DNA of 64,000 nucleotides, from contig DATJQJ010000053.1 in assembly GCA_035505975.1 (NCBI GenBank), positions 29,423-93,422 of the forward strand, in the 5' to 3' direction. The translations under genes and the position numbers were made by a program. Below are positions 51,944 to 61,435 of this stretch, piece after piece (the first letter of the stretch is position 1; the number at the start of each line of letters is the position of its first letter). Source of the DNA: CAIKOD01 sp035505975. Lineage in GTDB: Archaea; Halobacteriota; Methanomicrobia; Methanomicrobiales; Methanospirillaceae. The notes below the pieces were generated by a model. It ran no database searches, had not been told where the DNA came from, and worked only from the letters and a program-made list of their open reading frames with translations.

Positions 51944-52531
51944 TATGGCTATGTTCCTGATCGGCAGTTGGACATATGAATCATAGGAAATAAGAAATCT
52001 TAATGATATTGTGGCCCCGGACTCCGGAAAACAGATGTTTCCCGTTATGATCCCCGACTGATTCATCAGACCGGATTAGATCACGGTAATGGACCAGGTT
52101 TACAGGGACTATTAATATTGAACAGGTATAAACAGGAACCAGAGCCGGGATCCATACAATTACCCCGTTTCTCCCTCCAATGAATACCGGAAAACAGCCT
52201 GGAACCTTAAAAACAGGACGTTCTGATACAATGTCGGATTTCCGATCCGTATCCCTTTCCGTATGTGGTCTTAATTTTAGCCGGATAATTTTGTAATTCT
52301 GGTACTTCCATCTCCAATCGTGGTCGTTCAATGCCAAATTGCCAGAAAGTATCCGGGTCCGGGGGGCTGGTTTCCGGCATCATATATGCGATCAGGGGAA
52401 TCGCGGCTAAGGAGAGGGAATTCCCTTGTTCGTATGTAACCTGCGGATCGGGTTTCGGGGAATCATTTTTACCATCTCAAATAAAATTAATGGTCAGACT
52501 CATTATCGTGGGTAATGAGAGGTGACGACAT
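51944..52531. promoter_or_regulatory. Divergent promoter region of the ACDS operon and hppA
   Basis: 588 nt without a credible gene. On the minus strand TTTATACC at about 52128-52135 is the clearest TATA-like sequence and would give an ACDS leader of roughly 160 nt. For hppA, AATAAAATTAA at about 52480-52490 fits a start at about 52508. Methanosarcina cdh operons are known to have a long regulatory leader; an equivalent here is possible but no attenuator was identified. Confidence 0.45.
52499..52519. promoter_or_regulatory. Inverted repeat at the hppA transcription start
   Basis: CTCATTA and TAATGAG form a perfect 7-bp inverted repeat with a 7-nt spacer, centred on the predicted transcription start of hppA and just before its GAGGTGAC ribosome binding site. 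It could be an operator or an mRNA hairpin controlling translation. Confidence 0.4.
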
Positions 52532-54589
52532 TTGTTCCAGTTGAATTTATTGATCTTTATCTCCGTAATCTGCCTGTTTGCACTGGCAATCGCCGGGCTT
52601 TTTGCCCGCCAGGTGTTGACGGCAGGGACCGGTAACATAAAAATGGCCGAGGTGGCATCTGCCATCCGCGAGGGTGCCGAGGCTTTCCTTAAGCGTCAGT
52701 ATTCGACCATTGCGATCCTCGCGATAGTTGTAGCGATCCTGCTCTTCGCAGCCTACACGATCTCAGGCAACCTGGATCTCGCCTGGCATACCGCACTTGC
52801 ATTCCTCTTCGGCGCATTCCTTTCATCCCTTTCAGGGATCATCGGTATGTGGATCTCGGTCCGTGCAAATCTCCGTTCCGCAGCAGCTGCGACACAGAAC
52901 GCCGGAAAGGCGGTCATACTCGCGCTTCGCGGGGGTGCGGTGTCGGGTCTGACCATCGTATCGTTATCGCTCCTCGGAGTTTCCCTTATCTTCTTCCTGT
53001 TCGGTGCCGACCCGATCAAAACACCCTACCTGATTGTAGGGTTCGCATTCGGTGCCTCGTTCATAGCCCTCTTTGCCCAGCTCGGCGGCGGGATCTATAC
53101 GAAGGCCGCAGATGTGGGTGCAGACCTTGTCGGGAAAGTCGAGGCTGGCATTCCTGAAGACGACCCGCGGAACCCGGCCGTTATCGCAGACCTCGTCGGT
53201 GATAACGTTGGTGACTGTGCGGGACGTGGTGCAGACCTGTTCGAGTCGACGGCAGCCGAAAATATCGGTGCCATGATCCTGGGTGTCGCACTGTTCCCGG
53301 TGTTCGGCATGAACGGTGTCCTTTTCCCTCTCGTGATGGGGGCATTCGGCCTGATCGCCACGATTATCGGTATATTCTTCGTCACTGAAAAACTCGCCGA
53401 CGGAGAAGACCCGATGAAGGCACTGTACCGGGGATACTATGTAACGGCGATCCTGTCGATCATCTTCGTATATATCGCCACCACGTGGCTGTTCAATAAT
53501 ATCTGGTTCTTCTACTGCGGACTCGTAGGTATTGGACTGTCTATCGTCTTCCTGTACGTAACACTTTACTACACGGATTCGAAATTCCGGCCTGTACAGA
53601 CCATCGCAGATGCATCGAAGACCGGTCCTGCCACCAACATCATATCGGGGTTTTCCGTGGGACTTGAAACCACAGCAATCCCTGCCATTGCAATCGGCGC
53701 CGCGCTGCTCCTTTCGTATTATCTCGGCCTGATGTCGGGCGTCGCGAACGGCGGACTCTACGGAACGGCCATCGCCACGGTAGGCATGCTCGCATCGGTC
53801 GCCTATATCCTCGCAATGGACACGTTCGGCCCGATCGTGGACAATGCCGGTGGTATTGTCGAAATGAGCGGAGAATCCGAAGAGACCCAGAAGAGGATCT
53901 CGAGGCTCGATGCAGCCGGCAACACCACAAAAGCCCTTACCAAGGGATATGCAGTCGGATCGGCAGCACTTGCAGCATTCCTGCTGTTCAGCGCATTCAT
54001 GGAATCTGTTTCGCTCCTCCTCGGCAAGACATTTTCAAGTGTCAACCTAGCCCTTGTCCCGGTATTCGTCGGGGCGCTTCTCGGGGCCATGCTCGTATTC
54101 CTTTTCGCCTCCCTTGCGATCAGGGCCGTTGGAGAGACAGCCCAGTATATCATCCGGGATGTACGGGAGCAGTTCAAGAACAAAGGGATCCTCGAAGGCA
54201 CGGTAAAACCCGATTATGCACGGTGTGTCGATATCACGACAAAGGGGGCCTTGAAAAACATGGTCCTGCCCGGTATCATTGCGGTTGCTTTCCCGGTACT
54301 TGTCGGGGTATTCCTGAAATATGAGGCGATGGCCGCATTCCTGATGGTTGCAACCATTGCCGGCGTCCTGATGGCCCTCGTCCTGAACAACGGCGGAGGC
54401 GCATGGGACAATGCAAAGAAATACATCGAGCACGGGGCTCTCGGAGGAAAGGGAAGCGAAGCGCACAAGGCAGCGGTTGTCGGTGACACTGTTGGCGATC
54501 CCTTCAAGGATACGGCCGGACCTTCACTCCACATCTTAATCAAACTCCTCGCGACGATCACGCTTGTCCTCGCAGGTCTTTACATCTGA
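52532..54589 (+). CDS. hppA: Membrane-bound H+-translocating pyrophosphatase (K+-independent type)
   Basis: Integral membrane pump using pyrophosphate hydrolysis. 685 aa with about 15-16 membrane segments. The substrate site is EDDPRNPAVIADLVGDNVGDCAGRGADLFES, and C-terminal VGDTVGDPFKDTAGPS is the second acidic loop. The residue set GNTTKALTKG (about 465) has Lys where K+-dependent Na+/H+ pumps have Ala, which marks the K+-independent, proton-pumping type by family knowledge. Start is TTG 52532 with GAGGTGAC 6 nt upstream. A 6-T run follows the stop. Confidence 0.93.
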   Translation: MFQLNLLIFISVICLFALAIAGLFARQVLTAGTGNIKMAEVASAIREGAEAFLKRQYSTIAILAIVVAILLFAAYTISGNLDLAWHTALAFLFGAFLSSLSGIIGMWISVRANLRSAAAATQNAGKAVILALRGGAVSGLTIVSLSLLGVSLIFFLFGADPIKTPYLIVGFAFGASFIALFAQLGGGIYTKAADVGADLVGKVEAGIPEDDPRNPAVIADLVGDNVGDCAGRGADLFESTAAENIGAMILGVALFPVFGMNGVLFPLVMGAFGLIATIIGIFFVTEKLADGEDPMKALYRGYYVTAILSIIFVYIATTWLFNNIWFFYCGLVGIGLSIVFLYVTLYYTDSKFRPVQTIADASKTGPATNIISGFSVGLETTAIPAIAIGAALLLSYYLGLMSGVANGGLYGTAIATVGMLASVAYILAMDTFGPIVDNAGGIVEMSGESEETQKRISRLDAAGNTTKALTKGYAVGSAALAAFLLFSAFMESVSLLLGKTFSSVNLALVPVFVGALLGAMLVFLFASLAIRAVGETAQYIIRDVREQFKNKGILEGTVKPDYARCVDITTKGALKNMVLPGIIAVAFPVLVGVFLKYEAMAAFLMVATIAGVLMALVLNNGGGAWDNAKKYIEHGALGGKGSEAHKAAVVGDTVGDPFKDTAGPSLHILIKLLATITLVLAGLYI

Positions 54590-54668
54590 ATAATCTCCCT
54601 TTTTTCAAGCTCTGTTAAATTTCTGATTTTAAAGCGGGCATTTATTTTCCGAGGCTCATCAGATAGTA

Positions 54669-54827
54669 TGAAATTGCATAATCAGACTCCAGGGGCTGCG
54701 CCCCGCCGCAGTGGCAGCCCCGGTTGCGGTAGGACCTAATTATTAAATTTGCCCAGTCCCGGACTTACCATGATCCACCGGCTATCCCGACGGGGTGATA
54801 CGGGGGGTGGAACCCCCTCCTGTCAAT
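54669..54827 (+). repeat. Dispersed intergenic repeat, copy C (plus orientation)
   Basis: The gene-free stretch 54590-54925 contains this copy. It has ATGAAATTG, GACTCCAGGGGCTGCGCCCC, GCCGCAGTGGCAGC, CCCCGGTTGCGGTAGGACC, TATTAAATTT, CCGGCTATCCCGACGGGG, and the terminal hairpin GGGGGTGGAACCCCC with CTCCTGTCAA. It lies between the convergent hppA and DP1 genes, after the hppA terminator. Confidence 0.78.
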
Positions 54828-54925
54828 GTAACACATTAAAATGTGGATGAATTCAGCAGGCCTTGAATTCAATAAAATACTATAACCAAGACCTTTCCGG
54901 TCTTCTGTTATACGGCATTATGCAG

Positions 54926-56347
54926 TCAACCCACGGCAGACTGGTCGCTCCCTTCGGCAAAATTGTATATTTCCGGTTCCAGGGTCTGGAGGTCGAGGGA
55001 AACGGCGATACCGGGCGTCGGGTTGATGTTCATCTGTTTCTGGAATGCAGTCTGGGACTGCCAGGTGCCGGCATTAATGCCAAGCGTTCCATGGTATTGG
55101 ATCATACCCATGACATGGACATGGCCGGTTAGCAGGACCTCGGGGACCGGATCGATCAGGAGGTGGTCCTGTCGATCGGCGGCAATTGGCGTCTTTTTTC
55201 CATATGTCGGGGCGAGATGCCTCCGCTTCAGCATCCACTCCATCATCGGCGCAGGGTTCTCGTAGGATGCACCCGGAGTGAGGCTGATCTGGTCGTCGAT
55301 CGATCTGCCATGGTACATCAGCACCCTGACACCCTGGAGGCTGACGAGGGCCGGGTTCTCGACGAATACACAATTCCTGGGAAAATTTTCCGTGAACTTT
55401 CTTGGGATCGCCGGCTGGGGTTCGGCACCGCGTACAACGTCGTGGTTTCCTGGCGAGAGGATAATTTTTAACCGGGACGGGAGGGTAGAAAGGAGGTCGC
55501 CAAAGAACTCGTACTGTTTATAAATATTTTTAATCGTCAGCTCCGCCTCCTGTCCCGGATACACCCCGATTCCGTCGACGAGGTCACCGGCGATGAGGAG
55601 GTACGACGGGTTCTCCCTGCTGACCCATTCGGAGAACCGCTCCCAAGCGTCCCCGAGAAACGTATCGCTGCCTACGTGGACATCAGATATCAGCACGGCC
55701 CTGCCTGGCGTATTGCTCATGAAGGGAGCGTGACTGTGAGGTATGTCAGGGCGGAGCAGCTGATCGGCAAAGAGCAGTTTGCCATCGCCCGACAGGGTAC
55801 CCCGGACGCCGATCACTTCGTCAGGCAGCAGGGCCTCTGCTTCGGAAAATCCAGGCCTGTCCTTATTGAAGAGGACCGGGAAACTTCCCGTGGCATCCTC
55901 GAGATCGACACGGCGATGCCCGTTTGCGGTTGTCCTTACTTCGGAAACAAGACCTATCACCGTGCATTGTTCCTGTCGGTAGCGGGTTCTGGTGAGCGCT
56001 TCGATGGGCATCGCGCTGCACCGGCCACGGATCATCCCCCCGAGCTGATCGTACCGGTCCTTGAAATAATGGAGATAGTCTTCAACCCCTCGGACTCCCC
56101 CGGAAGAGCCCTCCATGCCTTTCAGGACCTCGGCCTCAGGGTCTGACAGGAACCTGGTCCCATCCCGCGTTAACCCCATTCCCGGCACATGCTTCGGCGA
56201 AACGACTATCGTATCTTCAGGAATTTCAGAAACGACTTTTTCGAGCAGTTCCTGGTTACCGTGTTCGGCAAGGAACCTGACGACGTCAGGATGGACCTGG
56301 AGTTTGGTATCGAGGAACCGTTGCACGATAATCCCGGGCTCAAGCAT
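54926..56347 (-). CDS. polB: DNA polymerase D small subunit DP1 (3'-5' exonuclease)
   Basis: Small subunit of the archaeal family D replicative polymerase. An OB-fold region (about 120-200, TVIGLVSEVRTTANGHRRVDLEDATGSFPVLFNK) is followed by a calcineurin-like phosphodiesterase domain with ISDVHVGSDTF, AGDLVDGIG, LSPGNHD, MYHGRSIDD and LTGHVHVMG. All metal ligands are present, so the proofreading nuclease should be active. 473 aa. The large subunit DP2 is not in the window, as is common. Confidence 0.94.
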   Translation of the reverse strand: MLEPGIIVQRFLDTKLQVHPDVVRFLAEHGNQELLEKVVSEIPEDTIVVSPKHVPGMGLTRDGTRFLSDPEAEVLKGMEGSSGGVRGVEDYLHYFKDRYDQLGGMIRGRCSAMPIEALTRTRYRQEQCTVIGLVSEVRTTANGHRRVDLEDATGSFPVLFNKDRPGFSEAEALLPDEVIGVRGTLSGDGKLLFADQLLRPDIPHSHAPFMSNTPGRAVLISDVHVGSDTFLGDAWERFSEWVSRENPSYLLIAGDLVDGIGVYPGQEAELTIKNIYKQYEFFGDLLSTLPSRLKIILSPGNHDVVRGAEPQPAIPRKFTENFPRNCVFVENPALVSLQGVRVLMYHGRSIDDQISLTPGASYENPAPMMEWMLKRRHLAPTYGKKTPIAADRQDHLLIDPVPEVLLTGHVHVMGMIQYHGTLGINAGTWQSQTAFQKQMNINPTPGIAVSLDLQTLEPEIYNFAEGSDQSAVG

Positions 56348-56489
56348 TCATTCTAAGTATCCGCTGCCGGTGATATCAGGCTTTAGATCGACCCCTGCAG
56401 GAGGGAGTTCGGGAGGAATCCTCACCCCGTCAATACACATCCATAAGGCTATTCAACAACTAAAAACCAACTATAACGGTTACCGCACC

Positions 56490-57338
56490 ATGAAGGAAAA
56501 GGAGAATGAAAAAGATTCACCCTCCCTGATCAAACAGTTCAGAGAAAGTGACAATAAAATAATAGCCGTTCTGAGAGAGGTTCTCTGGGTCGTCGCGGTC
56601 GTCGGCGGGATAGCATTAGCGCTGTTTCTGATAAGCGGTACCTGGCCTGCCGTGGTCACGATCGAATCGACAAGTATGGTCCCCCACATGAATGTAGGCG
56701 ACCTGGTCTTCGTCGTCCAGGCTGATCGGTTCGGTCCTCTTCAGACGTGGACTGAAGGAAAGGAGACAGGGTATACGAAATTCGGGGACTATGGGGACGT
56801 GATTATTTATAACCCGAACGGTGGAACGCAATCGCTGATCCCGTTCCTTGGAGGAGTCCATCCCATCATCCACCGGGCGATGACATGGCAGGATGCAGGG
56901 CCGATTGAGGTATATGTAAATCCTGCGGGAGGGAACCATACCCCTGCCTCCTATATCCCTATTACCAAGGCCAATTATTCGGCCACCGGGGCGATCATCC
57001 CTTCACCGAACCCCGACATCGGGTACATCATCAATATAAGCAGGAACTCGACCCATGGAGGATACATCACAAAGGGCGATAATAACCAGATCAGCGACGA
57101 GGGATCCGGACTCGCGCACTATGCAAACCTCGGCCCGATCGAACCTGTGGAACCACAATGGGTCGTGGGAAAGGCCCTGTTCACCATCCCCCTGCTTGGC
57201 TACCTGCCGCTCAACATCGTGCCTGTCGCGATAATTATTATCCTGATCATCGTCCTGCACGAATGGTATACCGGTCGCAGGGAAAAGCTGGAAAATGCCT
57301 CAAAAAAAGGCAGGAAGAAGGAGAAAAGTAAAAAATAA
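56490..57338 (+). CDS. Archaeal signal peptidase I (S26B type)
   Basis: Removes signal peptides from exported proteins. An N-terminal cytoplasmic region precedes a membrane segment (EVLWVVAVVGGIALALFLISG, about 30-50). The catalytic Ser lies in ESTSMVPHMNVGD, the archaeal His in HPIIHRAM and Asp in TKGDNNQISDEG. A second C-terminal membrane segment (YLPLNIVPVAIIIILIIVLHE) and a lysine-rich tail follow. The frame is open to 56115 on the strand opposite DP1, but ATG 56490 is the natural start. 282 aa, longer than the minimal enzyme. Confidence 0.88.
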   Translation: MKEKENEKDSPSLIKQFRESDNKIIAVLREVLWVVAVVGGIALALFLISGTWPAVVTIESTSMVPHMNVGDLVFVVQADRFGPLQTWTEGKETGYTKFGDYGDVIIYNPNGGTQSLIPFLGGVHPIIHRAMTWQDAGPIEVYVNPAGGNHTPASYIPITKANYSATGAIIPSPNPDIGYIINISRNSTHGGYITKGDNNQISDEGSGLAHYANLGPIEPVEPQWVVGKALFTIPLLGYLPLNIVPVAIIIILIIVLHEWYTGRREKLENASKKGRKKEKSKK

Positions 57339-57385
57339 GGGGGATTTCCGGGATGAACGTCACCATTGACCCAGGGTCTGCGATC

Positions 57386-57688
57386 TCAGGAGAGGAGGTC
57401 GAGCGCGGCCTTTCCCGTCATCCCTGTCAAAATCCCAAGGGCCTGCGCAGAGGGGTTGGATTCCTTTATTACCCCGGTGAGAAGGTCCTCAACGGTGGCG
57501 ATAGACGGTCCGGTCAGGGGACGGACTCTTGCAGCAGGATAGTTGAAGTTGTTCAGGGCTGCCACATCGATGGCGCCGCATCCTACCATCCCCTTTTTTG
57601 CAACCACCCCGACCAGGTTAACGACCCCAAGCGGGATCACGAATCCAATTCCTTCCGAATTTTTCAGGTGAACAATCTCTTCAGTCAT
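57386..57688 (-). CDS. DUF1805 family protein
   Basis: A 100-aa protein of the archaeal DUF1805 family, with IGFVIPLGVVNLVGVVAKKGMVGCGAIDVAALNNFNYPAARVRP and EDLLTGVIKESNPSAQALGI, which form the conserved core. The frame opens at 57706; ATG 57688 gives MTEEIVHLKN, a better start. Divergent from cofH. Function unknown; members are small single-domain proteins frequent in methanogens. Confidence 0.85.
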   Translation of the reverse strand: MTEEIVHLKNSEGIGFVIPLGVVNLVGVVAKKGMVGCGAIDVAALNNFNYPAARVRPLTGPSIATVEDLLTGVIKESNPSAQALGILTGMTGKAALDLLS

Positions 57689-57834
57689 ATTCGGGTCACG
57701 GTACAATGCGTCGGGGCAACCGATAATTGTTCAGGACAGAGTGCCGGAGATCGGCAACAAACAACCCGGGTAAAGGGATCTGGTCCTGCAATCCCTGACC
57801 TGCAAAAAATTTTCCCTGCGATGGAGATGCCGAT

Positions 57835-58953
57835 ATGAAAGACCAGGTAAGGCAGCTACTGGACGATATCCTCGGGGGCCACCGCATGACGGTCTCTGAT
57901 GCCGAGGCCCTCATGGCCGTACGGAACCGCAGGTTATGGGATATTGCCTCGGCTGCCGATGAGATGCGCGAGCGGGCCGTAGGGAACAGGATCACGTATG
58001 TCAGGAACCAGAACATCAACGTGACGAATGTCTGTGTCAACAGGTGCGGGTTCTGCGGCTTTTCAAAAAAGCCCGGCGATGAAGGGACCTACCTTTTCGG
58101 GCCGGAACAGCTCAGGGAGAAGGCAGCCCTTGCCCGGGAAAGGAACGTCACCGAGATCTGCACGGTCAGCGGCCTTCATCCCGATTTCGATGCATCTTCG
58201 TACGTCGGGATTATCAGGACGCTTCACGAGGAAGCACCCGGGATCCACCTCCATGCCAGCAACCCGATGGAAGTGGCATACGGAGCGCGGCGGAGCCGGA
58301 TGACTACCAATGAGATGCTGACCTGCATGAAAGAGGCCGGGCTCGGATCCCTTTGCGGGACCGCTGCGGAGATCCTTGTCGACGATATACGCGAGATCAT
58401 CTGCCCGGAAAAAATCCGTACAGCAGACTGGGAACGGATCATCAGGGAAGCCCACCACCTGGGAATACCCTCCACGGCGACAATAATGTACGGGCACTGT
58501 GAAACGATTGCAGACCGGGTCAGTCATTACAAAATTCTCCGGGATATCCAGGACGATACCGGCGGTTTTACAGAGTTTGTCCCCCTGTCGTTTATCCACA
58601 TGAATACGCCCCTCTTTAAGAGCGGCCGGGCCAGGCCCGGGGCGACAGGAAGGGAAGACATGCTCATCGTTGCGATAGCGCGACTCTTCTTCGATAATAT
58701 CCCCCATATCCAGGTCTCGTGGGTCAAGACAGGGAAGAAAATGGCGCAACTGGGGCTTATGGCCGGGGCTGACGACCTCGGGGGGACGATGTTTGAGGAG
58801 AGCATCTCCAAGGGCGCGGGGGCAGCCAATACCGACTACCTCGATCCGGCCGAGATGAAGGTGATGGCCGATGACCTCGGTCGTGAATTAGTGCAGCGGA
58901 CAACCCTGTACGACCTTGTCGGCCCCTGCAGGGCGAATTCAGGATCAAGGTAA
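57835..58953 (+). CDS. cofH: FO synthase subunit 2 (5-amino-6-ribitylaminouracil:tyrosine transferase)
   Basis: Radical SAM enzyme joining a tyrosine-derived hydroxybenzyl group to the flavin precursor, for the deazaflavin of coenzyme F420. The [4Fe-4S]-SAM site is CVNRCGFC in NVTNVCVNRCGFCGFSKK (about residues 60-77). HASNPMEVAYGARR and GTAAEILVDDIREIICPEKI are typical for CofH rather than CofG. 372 aa. Start ATG 57835 has GGAGATG about 8 nt upstream. cofG is not adjacent. Confidence 0.93.
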   Translation: MKDQVRQLLDDILGGHRMTVSDAEALMAVRNRRLWDIASAADEMRERAVGNRITYVRNQNINVTNVCVNRCGFCGFSKKPGDEGTYLFGPEQLREKAALARERNVTEICTVSGLHPDFDASSYVGIIRTLHEEAPGIHLHASNPMEVAYGARRSRMTTNEMLTCMKEAGLGSLCGTAAEILVDDIREIICPEKIRTADWERIIREAHHLGIPSTATIMYGHCETIADRVSHYKILRDIQDDTGGFTEFVPLSFIHMNTPLFKSGRARPGATGREDMLIVAIARLFFDNIPHIQVSWVKTGKKMAQLGLMAGADDLGGTMFEESISKGAGAANTDYLDPAEMKVMADDLGRELVQRTTLYDLVGPCRANSGSR

Positions 58954-58998
58954 ACCAGAAAAGAGGAGTCAGGCCGGCCTTCGGACACCAGGCGATCA

Positions 58999-59715
58999 CT
59001 ATTTTCTCTTCGACTCGAACATTTCGTCCTCGACAAATACCTCGATGTCCCGGTACGCCCGCCTCATGAGACCGACCAGCGGTGCGATGGCAATCCAGGA
59101 TACCTGGGCAACCGTTGTGTTGATCATTGCTATCGGGATCGAAAGGAGAAAGATCGCGATAACCAGCAGCTGCCGGTTGAATATGAACCTGATCATCTGA
59201 TTGCTGAGATGAGGATCGATCATCCTGTGGTTTTTTGAAACATATACCCAGAGTATCATGAGAATGGTTCCGGTAATGGCCTGGATCGATGCATAGAGGA
59301 TTGTTGCCAGGTGATAATGGCCGTACTGGGTGATGAGGCTGGTCAGGAAAGGAATTATCGTAATACACAGGAGAAAATAGAAATTAAGGCTTATGGTAAT
59401 TCCGTTACACCGCTGTATATGGGAAAAAATGCGGTGATGACCCCGCCACCATGAGGCGATCACAAAGAAACTGATAAAATAACTGAGGAAAACGGGAGCC
59501 ATGTCGAACAGGTCCTGGACCAGTTCGCTCTCGACAGCACCCCTGGTTAATACCGGCACAACAAGGGACAGTGCAAGCAGGGTAATGGCAAATGCAAATA
59601 CCCCGTCGCTGAGTGAGACTATTCTTTCAGGGCTCCTGCATAGCCCTTCCGGGTCTATTTGAGCCTGTGCAGCCTTTGATATCTGCGGGCCATCGTCATC
59701 TGTCGTATCGGTCAC
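58999..59715 (-). CDS. TMEM175 family potassium channel-like protein
   Basis: A 238-aa membrane protein of the TMEM175/DUF1211 family. The signature SPERIVSLSDGVFAFAITLLALSLVVP contains the FSDGxxAxxxT-type pore helix, here with L in place of F. Five to six hydrophobic segments follow. Archaeal and bacterial members are potassium-permeable channels with one repeat per chain, assembling as tetramers. The charged C-terminus ends in FESKRK. Confidence 0.88.
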   Translation of the reverse strand: MTDTTDDDGPQISKAAQAQIDPEGLCRSPERIVSLSDGVFAFAITLLALSLVVPVLTRGAVESELVQDLFDMAPVFLSYFISFFVIASWWRGHHRIFSHIQRCNGITISLNFYFLLCITIIPFLTSLITQYGHYHLATILYASIQAITGTILMILWVYVSKNHRMIDPHLSNQMIRFIFNRQLLVIAIFLLSIPIAMINTTVAQVSWIAIAPLVGLMRRAYRDIEVFVEDEMFESKRK

Positions 59716-59781
59716 TACAGAACATTTTTACATGCACAGATAAAAAAGGGAAGGTCAAAAAAAGGGATCGATTACCCTGCT

Positions 59782-60333
59782 TCAATACCTGGCATGGAAA
59801 TAACGGTTGATCTTATCGCCGATTTTCTTTGCATGGTTCATTGCCTCTTCGTCGTTTCGGACATCCCCCGGGAGATAGCCCTTTCCCTTCACGTGCCCGA
59901 TGTAGGAAAATTCGTGGGCCGAGAGAAACCCTTCTATGGTCTGGATGGCTCGCGAACCCCCTGTATCCGCCTCAACTGCGACTGCTACTGCCTTTCTTCC
60001 GGCAAGCCTCCGATCGTGGTAGTACGAGTACGTCCTGTCGATGAAATTCTTCAGGTGCCCGCATACGTCGTAATAGTAGGTCGGGGAGCCGATTACGAGT
60101 ACATCGCATTCAAGGATTTTCTGGGCGATTTCTTCCCATTCATCGTCTGAAATGGCGCATTCGTGCTCCAATTTGCACTTCTCGCATCCTATGCAGGGAC
60201 TTATCTTTTTTTCCGCAAGCGATATAAATTCGGTTGTAAGTCCGGCTGATTTACACTGGTCGAGGACCACATTCACCAGTATGCTCGTATTGCCCTCTTT
60301 TCTCATGCTCCCCGAAATCCCAAGTACCTGCAT
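59782..60333 (-). CDS. Iron-sulfur flavoprotein / NADPH-dependent FMN reductase family
   Basis: A 183-aa flavodoxin-fold protein. It has GISGSMRKEGNTSILVN (FMN phosphate loop), a compact cysteine motif CIGCEKCKLEHEC for a [4Fe-4S] cluster, and VIGSPTYYYDVCGHLKNFIDRTY. This matches the Isf family of methanogens, which is linked to oxidative-stress electron transfer. The frame opens at 60366; ATG 60333 with GGAGGT 5 nt upstream is chosen. It is downstream of the DUF123 and MBL genes. Confidence 0.88.
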   Translation of the reverse strand: MQVLGISGSMRKEGNTSILVNVVLDQCKSAGLTTEFISLAEKKISPCIGCEKCKLEHECAISDDEWEEIAQKILECDVLVIGSPTYYYDVCGHLKNFIDRTYSYYHDRRLAGRKAVAVAVEADTGGSRAIQTIEGFLSAHEFSYIGHVKGKGYLPGDVRNDEEAMNHAKKIGDKINRYFHARY

Positions 60334-60355
60334 CTTGTACCTCCGATATTCAAGA

Positions 60356-60799
60356 CTATCGTTCAACCGTATTGATTGTTACGATGTCGGGGTCGAGACC
60401 GAAAGACCTGAAGCACCCGGCGACCCTGTCGCAGGGATCGGTTCGGAAATAATGGAGATGCGACGGGCAGTGACAATCGCTGCTGCCCAAATGAGGGACA
60501 GGCCGGCCCCCGATGGTCCGCGCAATATTGCATTCAAGGGGAATTGCCGTGGGGGCGGATATTACACAACAGAGAATAAAGCCCGGATCGGTCAGCAGGT
60601 AGTCGATATGCCACCGGATTTTACCGGTAAGGGAAGAATAAAGCCGACAGTGGCGGGATACCCTGGAAAGGCCCCCTAAACCCATGGCCGATCCGGTATA
60701 TACGACCCAACCGGCAGGGAAATCGATGTCGCCGAGAGAGCCTACCTTAACCCTGCAGGGCACACTCCTTAATACGAGACAGTAGACTCCTTTTTCCAT
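60356..60799 (-). CDS. GIY-YIG-like DUF123 domain protein
   Basis: A 147-aa protein with the DUF123 domain: GVYCLVLRS, then GWVVYTGSAMGLGGLSRVSRHCR, IRWHIDYLLT and a C-terminal half with ECNIARTIGG, HLGSSDCHCPSHLHYF. It resembles the GIY-YIG nuclease fold found fused to endonuclease III in other archaea. Here it is a single domain. A nuclease role is inferred. It sits 8 nt after the MBL gene and 22 nt before the flavoprotein gene. Confidence 0.85.
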   Translation of the reverse strand: MEKGVYCLVLRSVPCRVKVGSLGDIDFPAGWVVYTGSAMGLGGLSRVSRHCRLYSSLTGKIRWHIDYLLTDPGFILCCVISAPTAIPLECNIARTIGGRPVPHLGSSDCHCPSHLHYFRTDPCDRVAGCFRSFGLDPDIVTINTVER

Positions 60800-60807
60800 A
60801 GCCGCCG

Positions 60808-61410
60808 TTAGTGAAACGTCATCCCCAGCAGTTGCCGGGCGGCATTGACATGCCGAATCCCGTCATGCAGGGAGGGTTCTCCGTGACCTGGATACAGGCC
60901 GTTGATCTCAAGGGTGCAGAGCAGGTCGATCGACCGGACGAGTGCATTCCTGTCTCCTCCCGGGAAATCAAACCTTCCAAAACCCCCGTCGGTGAAGACA
61001 GTATCCCCTGATATCAGATCGCCTGAGGCTTCGTTGAAGAGGCAAATGCTTCCGGGTGTGTGACCCGGCGTGTGGATGACAATCAGATCATCGATCAGGT
61101 CTCCATTTTTTACGGTGTGGTCGGGTATAATTCCCGGTGAATGCGATGCGAAGTTCATGGAGAGGCTTTTTTTATCCTCAACAAGCCCGGAACTGTCGAG
61201 ATGATGAATATATACTTCTGCATTGCACATATGGGCGATCTCCTTTACATACGCGGTATGGTCGTAATGGCAGTGGGTGAGGATTATTTTTTTAATCCTG
61301 TCCCGGTAGCGGGATACAGCCATCGGTGTCACCCCGGCATCGACGAGGATTTCCCCGGTAAGGAACGAATTCCCAAACACCGGGTCCCCGATAATCCACT
61401 GGACTGGCAT
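60808..61410 (-). CDS. Metallo-beta-lactamase fold hydrolase
   Basis: A 200-aa MBL hydrolase with the full metal set: THCHYDHTAYV, HTPGHTPGSICL, SGDTVFTDGGFGRFDFPGG and YPGHGEPS. The pattern is glyoxalase II-like. The frame opens at 61458; ATG 61410 (MPVQWIIGDPVFGNSF) is chosen. The substrate is unknown. First gene of a minus-strand run with DUF123 and the iron-sulfur flavoprotein, divergent from thiC with about 25 nt between starts. Confidence 0.87.
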   Translation of the reverse strand: MPVQWIIGDPVFGNSFLTGEILVDAGVTPMAVSRYRDRIKKIILTHCHYDHTAYVKEIAHMCNAEVYIHHLDSSGLVEDKKSLSMNFASHSPGIIPDHTVKNGDLIDDLIVIHTPGHTPGSICLFNEASGDLISGDTVFTDGGFGRFDFPGGDRNALVRSIDLLCTLEINGLYPGHGEPSLHDGIRHVNAARQLLGMTFH

Positions 61411-61435
61411 GCACAATAATAAGGGCCCGGGACAA

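Noticed and set aside
52331..52525. 64-codon open frame between cdhA and hppA
   Set aside because: No ribosome binding site, overlaps the hppA promoter and inverted repeat, and resembles no known protein.
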